Source: Myxococcus hansupus (GTDB lineage Bacteria; Myxococcota; Myxococcia; Myxococcales; Myxococcaceae). Taken from it: a stretch of 64,000 nucleotides of DNA. The notes under the pieces are model-generated. The model saw only the letters and a program-made list of their open reading frames with translations. It was not told the DNA's origin and made no database searches. Within the stretch, counting starts at the first letter, position 1. The number at the start of each line of letters is the position of its first letter. The stretch is from positions 4,236,501 through 4,300,500 of the forward strand of contig NZ_CP012109.1 in the NCBI RefSeq assembly GCF_000280925.3. The letters are read 5' to 3'. Shown here in pieces: positions 55,533 to 64,000 of this stretch. A program made the translations under genes and the position numbers.

Positions 55533-55561
55533 TCTTAACGCCGCTCCCGCTGGATTGTCAA
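55533..55561 (-). promoter_or_regulatory. Sigma-70 promoter of the rpsP operon
   Basis: On the minus strand, a perfect -35 TTGACA (55556-55561) and -10 TTAAGA (55533-55538) are 17 bases apart. They lie between the rlmN stop and the S16 start, and give a leader of about 40 bases. Confidence 0.75.
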
Positions 55562-55575
55562 GGAAGCTCGGGACC

Positions 55576-56715
55576 TTATGTCTGAGTCTCGGCCCCGGCT
55601 TGCGTCTCGCCGCGATTGGCGAGCTGCCCGCAGGCGCCGGCGATGTCCCGGCCCCGATTCCTGCGGATGTATGCGGCGACATGGCCGTCCGCGAGGATGG
55701 CGCGAAACTCCTCCGCGCGCTCCTCGCCAGTGGTGTGGAACCCCAAGCCGGGATTCTCGTTGTAGGGGATCAGGTTCACCTTCACCGGGATGCCCTTGAG
55801 CAGTTCGATGAGCCGGTGCGCGTCCTCGTCCGCGTCGTTGAAGCCCTTGATGAGGACGTACTCGAAGGTGATGCGGCGGCCCTGACGCAGCGGGAACGTG
55901 CGGCAGGCGTCCAGCAGGGCCGCGATGTTCCACTTGCGGTTGACGGGCATCGTCTTGCTGCGCTGCTCGTCGGTGCTGGCGTTGAGGGAGATGGCCAGCT
56001 TGACGTCCGTCTCCTTGCCGAAGCGCTCGATCATCGGCACCAGGCCCACGGTGGAGACCGTGATGTGCCGGTGGCTGAAGTTGGGGCCATCCTGGGACTG
56101 GAGGATGGCGAGCGCCGTCTTGAGGTTCTCGAAGTTGTGGAGCGGCTCGCCCATCCCCATGAAGACCAGGTTGGAGAGCGGGCGGAGCGTCTCGTGGCCT
56201 TCGTTCTTGCGGACCTCGCGGTTCACCGCGTGGACCTGGGCGACGATCTCGCTGGCGGTGAGGTTGCGCTTGAGCCCCATGGTGCCCGTCATGCAGAAGC
56301 TGCAGGCCATGGCGCAACCCACCTGGGTGGACACGCACAGCGTCCGGCGGTCCTCGGCGGGCATGTAGACGGACTCGATGAAGCGCCCGTCCCGCGTCTT
56401 CCACCGGTACTTGATGGTGCCGTCGATGCTGCGCTGCTCGAGGTCCTTCACCAGGGGGATGATCTCCGCCCGGGCCCGCAGCTTCTCCCGCAGGGCCTTG
56501 GAGAGGTCCGTCATCTCGTCGAACGAGGTGGCACCGCGCTGGTGCAGCCAGCGGTAGAGCTGCGGGGCACGGAAGGCGCGCTCCCCCAGCTCCTCGGTGA
56601 CGAAGCGCGACAGCGCCTCCAGGGACAGGCTGGCCACGTCCACCAGCTTGGGAGGCGCGGGAGCCGGCAGCGGCTCGGTAACTGGCAGGGAGGTGGCGGA
56701 GAGAGTCTCTGACAT
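55576..56715 (-). CDS. rlmN: Dual-specificity 23S rRNA A2503 / tRNA A37 methyltransferase RlmN
   Basis: 379 residues from ATG 56715. Radical-SAM cluster in CAMACSFCMTGTMGL, followed by NLVFMGMGEPLHNFEN and LAISLNASTDEQRSKTMPVN; the methyl-carrying cysteine lies in DIAGACGQLA near the C-terminus. RlmN adds C2-methyl to A2503 of 23S rRNA and A37 of some tRNAs. The first ~25 residues form a Pro/Ala-rich extension. Single gene between ndk and rpsP. Confidence 0.97.
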   Translation of the reverse strand: MSETLSATSLPVTEPLPAPAPPKLVDVASLSLEALSRFVTEELGERAFRAPQLYRWLHQRGATSFDEMTDLSKALREKLRARAEIIPLVKDLEQRSIDGTIKYRWKTRDGRFIESVYMPAEDRRTLCVSTQVGCAMACSFCMTGTMGLKRNLTASEIVAQVHAVNREVRKNEGHETLRPLSNLVFMGMGEPLHNFENLKTALAILQSQDGPNFSHRHITVSTVGLVPMIERFGKETDVKLAISLNASTDEQRSKTMPVNRKWNIAALLDACRTFPLRQGRRITFEYVLIKGFNDADEDAHRLIELLKGIPVKVNLIPYNENPGLGFHTTGEERAEEFRAILADGHVAAYIRRNRGRDIAGACGQLANRGETQAGAETQT

Positions 56716-56913
56716 CGTCGTTGCGCTTAACGGAGGGCCCAGGGGCGTCCCTTCCCACACATGGGCACGGCAAGTCAAAGGAGCCCCTGCTCCCCTGCCC
56801 GCCTCGTGGACATTTCCGGGCCCGTCTCCTGGAAGAACAGCGGCCCGGGCCCGCGCCTTCTGATGCGCGGACACCGGGCCTGGAACGGCGGCCCCTTCGA
56901 GGGGGCCGGCCGG

Positions 56914-57351
56914 CTACTTCTGGTACGGGTAGGCGTGGATCTCCGTCTCCCGGAAGAAGTACGCGATCTCGATCTTCGCGTTCTCCAGGCTGTCGGAGCC
57001 GTGCACCGTGTTCTTGTCGATGCTGGTCGCGAAGTCCTTGCGGATGGTGCCTTCGGCGGCCTGCGCCGGGTTGGTGGCGCCCATGATGTCCCGGTTGCCC
57101 AGGACCGCGTTCTCGCCTTCCAGCACCATCAGGACGACCGGGCCGGAGATCATGAACTGCACCAGGTCCTTGAAGAAGGGCCGGGCCTTGTGGACCGCGT
57201 AGAAGCCCTCGGCCTGCTCCTGGGAGAGCTGCTGCAGGCGGATGGCGACCGGCTTCAGCCCCTTCTCCTCGAAGCGGCTGATGATCTTCCCGATGACGCC
57301 CTTCTCCAGGCCGTCCGGCTTGATGATGGACAGCGTACGCTCGATGGCCAT
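56914..57351 (-). CDS. ndk: Nucleoside diphosphate kinase
   Basis: 145 residues from ATG 57351. NDK family sequence with catalytic His in [20 protein letters not shown] and the N-terminal [20 protein letters not shown]. It balances NTP pools by phosphohistidine transfer. It follows sucD by 33 bases in the same direction, so the TCA run and ndk may share a transcript; succinyl-CoA synthetase produces the GTP/ATP that NDK redistributes. Confidence 0.98.
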   Translation of the reverse strand: MAIERTLSIIKPDGLEKGVIGKIISRFEEKGLKPVAIRLQQLSQEQAEGFYAVHKARPFFKDLVQFMISGPVVLMVLEGENAVLGNRDIMGATNPAQAAEGTIRKDFATSIDKNTVHGSDSLENAKIEIAYFFRETEIHAYPYQK

Positions 57352-57384
57352 GTGACTGGCTCCTTCTCGTGTTTGCGTTGGGGT

Positions 57385-58284
<900 letters not shown>

Positions 58285-58314
58285 GGCGTTCTTTCCGGAA
58301 AAGAGTGCGCGGGA

Positions 58315-59475
58315 TTACTTCACCGCGGCGACGGCCTTCTCCGCCGCCTGACGCAGGTTGTCCGCCGGGGTGATGGCGAGGCCGGAGTTGCTCAGCAGCT
58401 CCTTGCCCTTCTCCACGTTGGTGCCTTCCAGCCGCACCACGAGCGGAACCTTGAGCTGGACCTCCTTCGCCGCGGCGATGATGCCCTCGGCGATGACGTC
58501 ACACTTCATGATGCCGCCGAAGATGTTGACCAGCACCGCCTTCACGGCCGGGTCCGCCAGGATGAGCTTGAAGGCCGCGGTGACCTTCTCCTTGTTGGCG
58601 CCGCCGCCCACGTCCAGGAAGTTGGCCGGGCTGCCGCCCACCAGCTTGATGGTGTCCATGGTGGCCATGGCCAGGCCCGCGCCGTTCACCATGCAGCCGA
58701 TGTTGCCGTCCAGCGCGATGTAGGCCAGGTCCCACTCCTTGGCCTGGATCTCACGGGGCTCCTCTTCGGCCAGGTCGCGGTACTCCAGCAGGTCCTTGTG
58801 CCGGTAGAGCGCGTTCTCGTCGAAGGTCACCTTCGCGTCGAGCGCCACCACGCCGCCATCCTTCAGGATGACCAGCGGGTTGATCTCCACGAGCGAGGCG
58901 TCCGTGTCGATGAACATCCGGTACAGCGCCGAGCAGAACTGGGCGAACTTGTTCACCGTGGGGCCCGACAGGCCCAGCCCGAAGGCCAGCTTGCGGCCCT
59001 GGAAGTCCTGGAAGCCCACGGCCGGGTCCACCGACTCGCGGAGGATCTTCTCCGGGTGCTTCTCCGCCACTTCCTCAATCTCCACGCCACCCTCGCGGGA
59101 GGCCATGAAGGTGATGCGGCTGGAGGCGCGGTCCAGCGTCACGCCCAGGTACAGCTCCTGGCCAATGGCGAGACCTTCTTCGATGTAGACCTTGTGGACC
59201 GTCTGGCCTTCCGGCCCGGTCTGGATGGTCTTCAGCTTCATGCCCAGCATCTGCGAGGCGATTTCCTTGGCCTCGGCGGGGCTCTTGGCGAGCTTCACGC
59301 CGCCGCCCTTGCCGCGGCCACCCGCGTGAATCTGGGACTTCACGACGACCACGGGAGTGCCGAGCTCCTTCGCCGCGGCCTCCGCTTCGTTGGCGGAAAG
59401 AGCAAGGATGCCCTTCGGCGTGGGCACGCCGTACTTCCGGAAGATTTCCTTGCCCTGGTACTCGTGGATCTTCAT
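58315..59475 (-). CDS. sucC: Succinyl-CoA synthetase beta subunit
   Basis: 386 residues from ATG 59475. The ATP-grasp domain is clear ([20 protein letters not shown], then [20 protein letters not shown]) and the C-terminal ligase domain ends [20 protein letters not shown]. It binds nucleotide and succinate. The upstream gap to sdhB, 274 bases, holds a terminator-like hairpin near sdhB and no gene; sucCD may therefore have its own promoter. Confidence 0.98.
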   Translation of the reverse strand: MKIHEYQGKEIFRKYGVPTPKGILALSANEAEAAAKELGTPVVVVKSQIHAGGRGKGGGVKLAKSPAEAKEIASQMLGMKLKTIQTGPEGQTVHKVYIEEGLAIGQELYLGVTLDRASSRITFMASREGGVEIEEVAEKHPEKILRESVDPAVGFQDFQGRKLAFGLGLSGPTVNKFAQFCSALYRMFIDTDASLVEINPLVILKDGGVVALDAKVTFDENALYRHKDLLEYRDLAEEEPREIQAKEWDLAYIALDGNIGCMVNGAGLAMATMDTIKLVGGSPANFLDVGGGANKEKVTAAFKLILADPAVKAVLVNIFGGIMKCDVIAEGIIAAAKEVQLKVPLVVRLEGTNVEKGKELLSNSGLAITPADNLRQAAEKAVAAVK

Positions 59476-59680
59476 CGAGGCTCCGGTGGAGACGAGGGGA
59501 GACAGCCTGAGAGAGGCGTCAGCGCCGGGCCCTCATTGCGCAGAAAGCGACGGAGTGCAAGACCGTTTGACCCCGGTACACCTGCACCGTCCGACAGGGT
59601 GCATGGCAGATAATCAGGAATGTCCGCCAAGATGAGGCCGCCTTCACCTTGGGCCGGCCCGTCTGACGCAAGAACGGGCA

Positions 59681-59722
59681 CGGCCCCGCCCGGCGCCTCG
59701 AAAGGACGCCGGCACGGGGCCG
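59681..59722 (-). terminator. Terminator-like hairpin after sdhB
   Basis: On the minus strand, CGGCCCCG and CGGGGCCG enclose an inner CCGGCG / CGCCGG pairing, followed by TGCCCGTTCTTG. It starts about 30 bases past the sdhB stop. The remaining ~200 bases to sucC show nothing else that I can identify. Confidence 0.55.
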
Positions 59723-59749
59723 CGTGAAACGAGGAAGTCGTGTACCGCC

Positions 59750-60559
59750 CTACCCCGGACCGCTGCCGTGGGCCTTGGGGGCCTCGTCCTGGAAGAAGAT
59801 GTCCTTGATGGTGAGCTTGGTCACCTCGCGGTTCATCACCGCGATGGACGTGACGAGCGGAATCTCCTTCGGGCAGACCTTCACGCAGTTCTGCGCCTTG
59901 CCGCAGTCCTGCACGCCGCCGGGCCCCATGAGCGAGCGCGTGCGCTCCTCGGAGTTCATCTTGCCCGTGGGGTTCATGTTGAACAGGCGGGCCTGGCTGA
60001 TGGCCGCGGCGCCCACGAAGTCGTTGTCCTGCGTCACCTGGGGGCACGCCTCCAGGCAGCTTCCGCAGGTGATGCACGTGGAGAGCACGTACATCACCGA
60101 CTGGTCCACGGGCGCCTGACGCGGGCCGGGGCCCAGGTTGTGCGTCCCGTCGATGGGCACCCAGCCCTTGATGCGCTTGAGCGCGTCGAACATGCGGTCG
60201 CGGTTCACCGTGAGGTCACGCACCACGGGGAACTTGCTCATGGGCTCCAGCGTGATCGGCTGCTCCAGCTTGTCGATCAGCGCCGAGCACGCCATGCGCA
60301 CGCGGCCATTGATGTTCATGGCGCAGCTACCGCAGATCTCCTCGAGACAAGCGGCGTCCCAGATCACCGGGGCCACCTTCTTGCCCTCCACCGTGACGGG
60401 GTTGCGCTGGATCTCCATCAGGCACGAGATGACGTTGGCGCCCTTCACATAGGGAACCTTGAACTCATCGAAGTGACCTGGCTTCGCGGGATCATCCTGC
60501 CGCCAGATGCGGAAGGTGATGGTCTTGTTGGTGACAGCGGATGCCTGTGCAGTGTCCAT
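59750..60559 (-). CDS. sdhB: Succinate dehydrogenase iron-sulfur subunit
   Basis: 269 residues from ATG 60559. The [2Fe-2S] cysteines lie in CLEEICGSCAMNINGRVRMA, and the [4Fe-4S] and [3Fe-4S] ligands in CITCGSCLEACP and CGKAQNCVKVCPKEIP. It carries electrons from the FAD of SdhA to quinone. 44 bases behind sdhA, with which it must form the soluble module. No membrane-anchor gene is adjacent. Confidence 0.97.
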   Translation of the reverse strand: MDTAQASAVTNKTITFRIWRQDDPAKPGHFDEFKVPYVKGANVISCLMEIQRNPVTVEGKKVAPVIWDAACLEEICGSCAMNINGRVRMACSALIDKLEQPITLEPMSKFPVVRDLTVNRDRMFDALKRIKGWVPIDGTHNLGPGPRQAPVDQSVMYVLSTCITCGSCLEACPQVTQDNDFVGAAAISQARLFNMNPTGKMNSEERTRSLMGPGGVQDCGKAQNCVKVCPKEIPLVTSIAVMNREVTKLTIKDIFFQDEAPKAHGSGPG

Positions 60560-60603
60560 GTGGCTCGACCCTTCACTTCCAAATCAGTTGAGTGGTTCCC
60601 GTC

Positions 60604-62481
60604 TCAGGCGTACCAGCGCGGCTCGGGGTCCAGCACGGGCGTGGGGATGTCCTGGTAGTGGATCTGCGGGCCGGCCTCGGCGTACGTCGCGACGGTCGTC
60701 TTGGCCCACTTCTCGTGGCGCGCGCGCCACAACTGCATCCACTCCGGATCCTGCCGGGGGTCCTTCGTCTTCGGCTCGGGCAGCGTGAAGTCCGGCTTGT
60801 AGTGGGCGCCGCGGCTCTCGTCGCGGAGCAGCGCGCTGGTGGCGATGACCTCGCCCAGCTCGAACATGTTCCAGAGCTGGTTGGTGTACGACAGCGCGCG
60901 GTTGGCCACGTTGCCCGTGTCCAGCACGTTGACGTTCTTCCACCGGTCCTTGAGCTCGCGGATCTTCTCGACCGTCTTCTTCAGCCGGTCGTTGTAGCGC
61001 ACGACGGTGCAGTTCTCCGTCATGGTGTCGCCCAGCTCCTTGGCCAGACCGTACGGGTTCTCCGAGCCACTCATCTTGATCATGGTGGCGAACCGGTCCT
61101 GCCAGTACTGCTTCGCGGACTGGAAGTGCTTCTCCGGCATCTCCGCGGCGCGCGTCTTCTGCTCCTTGGAGAAGGACGCCATGGCCGGGCCGCCGATCAT
61201 GCCCGAGTAGATGCAGGACAGCAGCGAGTTGGCGCCCAGGCGGTTCGCGCCGTGGAAGGCGTAATCCGCCTCGCCCGCGGCGTACAGGCCGGGAATCGTG
61301 GTGGACTGGTTCTTGGAGCTGCCCTCGGCCGGCGTCAGCGTCTTCGGGTCGGCCTCGAAGTTCACGTACAGGCCGCCCATGGAGTAGTGCATGCCCGGGA
61401 AGATGACCATGGGCACCTTGCGCGGGTCGTCACCGACGAACTTCTCGTAGATCTCCATGACGCCCTTGCTCTTGGCGTCCAGCACCGGCGCGGGGATGTG
61501 CGTCACGTCCAGGTACACGCCGTCCCGGCCGTTGATGCCCATGCCCAGCTCGCGGCAGACCATGAAGATCTCGCGGGTGGCCACGTCGCGCGGCACCAGG
61601 TTCTTGTACTTGGGGTACTTCTCTTCCAGGAAGTACCAGCGCTCGGCTTCCGGGATCTGCTGCGGCGCGCGCGTGTCACCCTTCTTGCGCGGCACCCAGA
61701 CGCGGCCACCCTCGCCGCGGACCGACTCGCTCATCAGGCGCAGCTTGTCCTCGCCCGGGATGGACGTGGGGTGCACCTGGATGAACTCACCGTTGGCGTA
61801 GTGCGCGCCCTCCATGTAGGCGCGGCCCGCGGCCGTACCGGTGTTGATGATGGAGTTGGTGGAGCGGCCGAAGACGATGCCCGGGCCACCCGTGGCGAGG
61901 CACACGGCCTCGGCCGGGAAGGTGCGGATCTCCATGGTGCGCAGGTCGACGGCCACGCTGCCGATGCAGCGCCCGCTGTCGTCCTTCACCGTGCCGAGCC
62001 ACTCCCAGTACTCGTACTTGGTGACCTTGCCCTCGGCCTCGTAGCGGCGGACCTGCTCGTCCAGCGCGTAGAGGAGCTGCTGGCCGGTGGTCGCGCCAGC
62101 GAACGCCGTGCGGTGGTGCAGCGTGCCGCCGAAGCGGCGGAAGTCCAAGAGGCCTTCCGGCGTGCGGTTGAAGGTCACGCCCATGCGGTCCAGCAGGTAG
62201 ATGACGCCGGGCGCGGCATGACACATGCCCTTCACGGACACCTGCTCCGCGAGGAAGTCGCCGCCGCGCAAGGTGTCCATCACGTGGATGTCCGGGTGGT
62301 CACCCTCGCCCTTGGTGTTCACCGCGCCGTTGATGCCGCCCTGGGCACAGACGGAGTGGGAACGCTTCACCGGGACGAGCGAGAGCACATCCACCTGGTG
62401 ACCCGCCTCCGCGAGCTTGATCGTCGTCATCAGCCCGGCGAGACCGCCGCCCACCACCGTGAACCGCGCTGCTGCTGCCAT
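60604..62481 (-). CDS. sdhA: Succinate dehydrogenase flavoprotein subunit
   Basis: 625 residues from ATG 62481 with AGGAGAC upstream. FAD site VVGGGLAGLMTTIKLAEAGH, the flavin-linking His42 in RSHSVCAQGGIN, and the catalytic region QVHPTSIPG followed by MSESVRGEGG. It oxidises succinate to fumarate. The 222 bases upstream separate it from mdh and may hold its own promoter. Confidence 0.97.
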   Translation of the reverse strand: MAAAARFTVVGGGLAGLMTTIKLAEAGHQVDVLSLVPVKRSHSVCAQGGINGAVNTKGEGDHPDIHVMDTLRGGDFLAEQVSVKGMCHAAPGVIYLLDRMGVTFNRTPEGLLDFRRFGGTLHHRTAFAGATTGQQLLYALDEQVRRYEAEGKVTKYEYWEWLGTVKDDSGRCIGSVAVDLRTMEIRTFPAEAVCLATGGPGIVFGRSTNSIINTGTAAGRAYMEGAHYANGEFIQVHPTSIPGEDKLRLMSESVRGEGGRVWVPRKKGDTRAPQQIPEAERWYFLEEKYPKYKNLVPRDVATREIFMVCRELGMGINGRDGVYLDVTHIPAPVLDAKSKGVMEIYEKFVGDDPRKVPMVIFPGMHYSMGGLYVNFEADPKTLTPAEGSSKNQSTTIPGLYAAGEADYAFHGANRLGANSLLSCIYSGMIGGPAMASFSKEQKTRAAEMPEKHFQSAKQYWQDRFATMIKMSGSENPYGLAKELGDTMTENCTVVRYNDRLKKTVEKIRELKDRWKNVNVLDTGNVANRALSYTNQLWNMFELGEVIATSALLRDESRGAHYKPDFTLPEPKTKDPRQDPEWMQLWRARHEKWAKTTVATYAEAGPQIHYQDIPTPVLDPEPRWYA

Positions 62482-62658
62482 CTTCGTCTCCTTGACTGCC
62501 GGACGCTGGATACCGCTCCCGTGAGCCGGCCCGCCAATTGGCGCGCCAGGGCCCGGACGTCCCGTGCGAGTTCTACAGGGTAGTTAACTTGGTGAAAACG
62601 CGCTGCAACGATGGCGGCCGGGGCAATAAGCCCGCGTCATCCACAGCATCAGGCACAG

Positions 62659-62684
62659 GGCCCGCCGGGTCTCCCCAGCGGGCC
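62659..62684 (-). terminator. Possible hairpin terminator after mdh
   Basis: A 7-bp G/C stem (GGCCCGC / GCGGGCC) begins 20 bases past the mdh stop. No U-tract follows. It may reduce read-through from mdh into sdhA. Confidence 0.4.
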
Positions 62685-62703
62685 GCACGTGACTGCCTGG
62701 CAA

Positions 62704-63681
<978 letters not shown>

Positions 63682-64000
63682 CTACATGTTCTTGATGATG
63701 GCCTGCCCGAACTCGGAGCACTTCACCTCGGTCACCCCACTCTGCCCCTCCTGCTTCATCAGGCGGGCGAAGTCGTAGGTCACCGTCTTGCTGGCGATCG
63801 CGCGGTCCATTCCCTGGATCATCAGGTCCGCCGCCTCGTGCCAGCCCAGGTGCCGGAACATCATCTCGCCAGAGAGGATGACCGAACCCGGATTCACCTT
63901 GTCCTGATCCGCGTACTTGGGCGCGGTGCCGTGCGTGGCCTCGAACACGGCATGACCGGTGACGTAGTTGATGTTGCCGCCCGGCGCGATGCCGATGCCG
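63682..64000 (-). CDS. icd: Isocitrate dehydrogenase (NADP-type), N-terminal part outside the window
   Basis: The frame is open to the right edge. The visible C-terminal 105 residues include [32 protein letters not shown] and [15 protein letters not shown], the C-terminal signature of NADP-dependent isocitrate dehydrogenase. It decarboxylates isocitrate to 2-oxoglutarate. It precedes mdh in the same direction. Confidence 0.95.
   Translation of the reverse strand, partial: GIGIAPGGNINYVTGHAVFEATHGTAPKYADQDKVNPGSVILSGEMMFRHLGWHEAADLMIQGMDRAIASKTVTYDFARLMKQEGQSGVTEVKCSEFGQAIIKNM

Noticed and set aside
62482-62703. A small sdhC gene between mdh and sdhA
   Set aside because: The gap is 222 bases and holds no hydrophobic reading frame; an anchor subunit needs about 600.

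Overview
The window is a stretch of myxobacterial chromosome, almost certainly from the genus Myxococcus. The base composition is very GC-rich with strong third-position G/C bias. It carries an encapsulin shell gene next to its ferritin-like cargo gene, a surface metalloprotease with a C-terminal GCS/transmembrane/RRRR sorting tail of the MYXO-CTERM kind, many lipoproteins, and an enhancer-binding response regulator. The gene order around encB-encA and the TCA-cycle block matches what I remember of Myxococcus xanthus; no database comparison was possible here.

Layout. 1-11.6 kb: a partial FKBP isomerase, a frameshifted zinc-metallopeptidase lipoprotein, a frameshifted cold-shock gene, an M2 dipeptidase, a degenerate DHH-like protein, a DUF3105 lipoprotein, an exported DUF1501 / lipoprotein / CxxCH-protein operon, and a frameshifted short-chain dehydrogenase. 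11.7-17.5 kb: a calcineurin-like phosphoesterase lipoprotein, a DUF1624 membrane protein, an epimerase-like VOC protein, a von Willebrand A lipoprotein and an expansin-like lipoprotein. 17.5-26.3 kb: a three-gene cassette on the minus strand, encoding an NfeD/YuaF-like membrane protein, a very long flotillin and an 1852-residue AAA+ ATPase. 26.5-32.7 kb: topoisomerase IB, an O-methyltransferase divergent from a 2OG-Fe(II) oxygenase, a DUF1330 protein, a Tat amidase and a patatin-like lipase. 32.9-38.3 kb: a giant M36 protease with six Ig/PKD-like repeats. 39.9-40.4 kb: three identical initiator tRNAs in tandem with their own promoter and terminator, downstream of an S1-domain protein with a Gly/Arg-rich head. 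42.6-49.8 kb: murJ, encB-encA, an NtrC-type regulator, an M23 peptidase and an outer-membrane barrel.

49.8-64 kb is conserved housekeeping on the minus strand. It holds the operon rpsP-khpA-rimM-trmD-rplS with a clear promoter and terminator, rsmI and yraN, rlmN, ndk, and a TCA-cycle run icd-mdh-sdhA-sdhB-sucC-sucD that lacks any sdhC membrane anchor. A gene between yraN and rplS encodes an SMC/YhaN-like protein with a transmembrane hairpin whose Walker A and signature motifs have decayed.

The strongest candidates for undescribed biology are the flotillin / NfeD-like / giant AAA+ cassette and the membrane-inserted pseudo-ATPase. The encapsulin pair is known biology, but the response-regulator gene directly downstream of it is worth attention. 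Three frameshifts, all within the first 11 kb and all single-base events, may be sequencing errors and should be checked before those genes are called dead.
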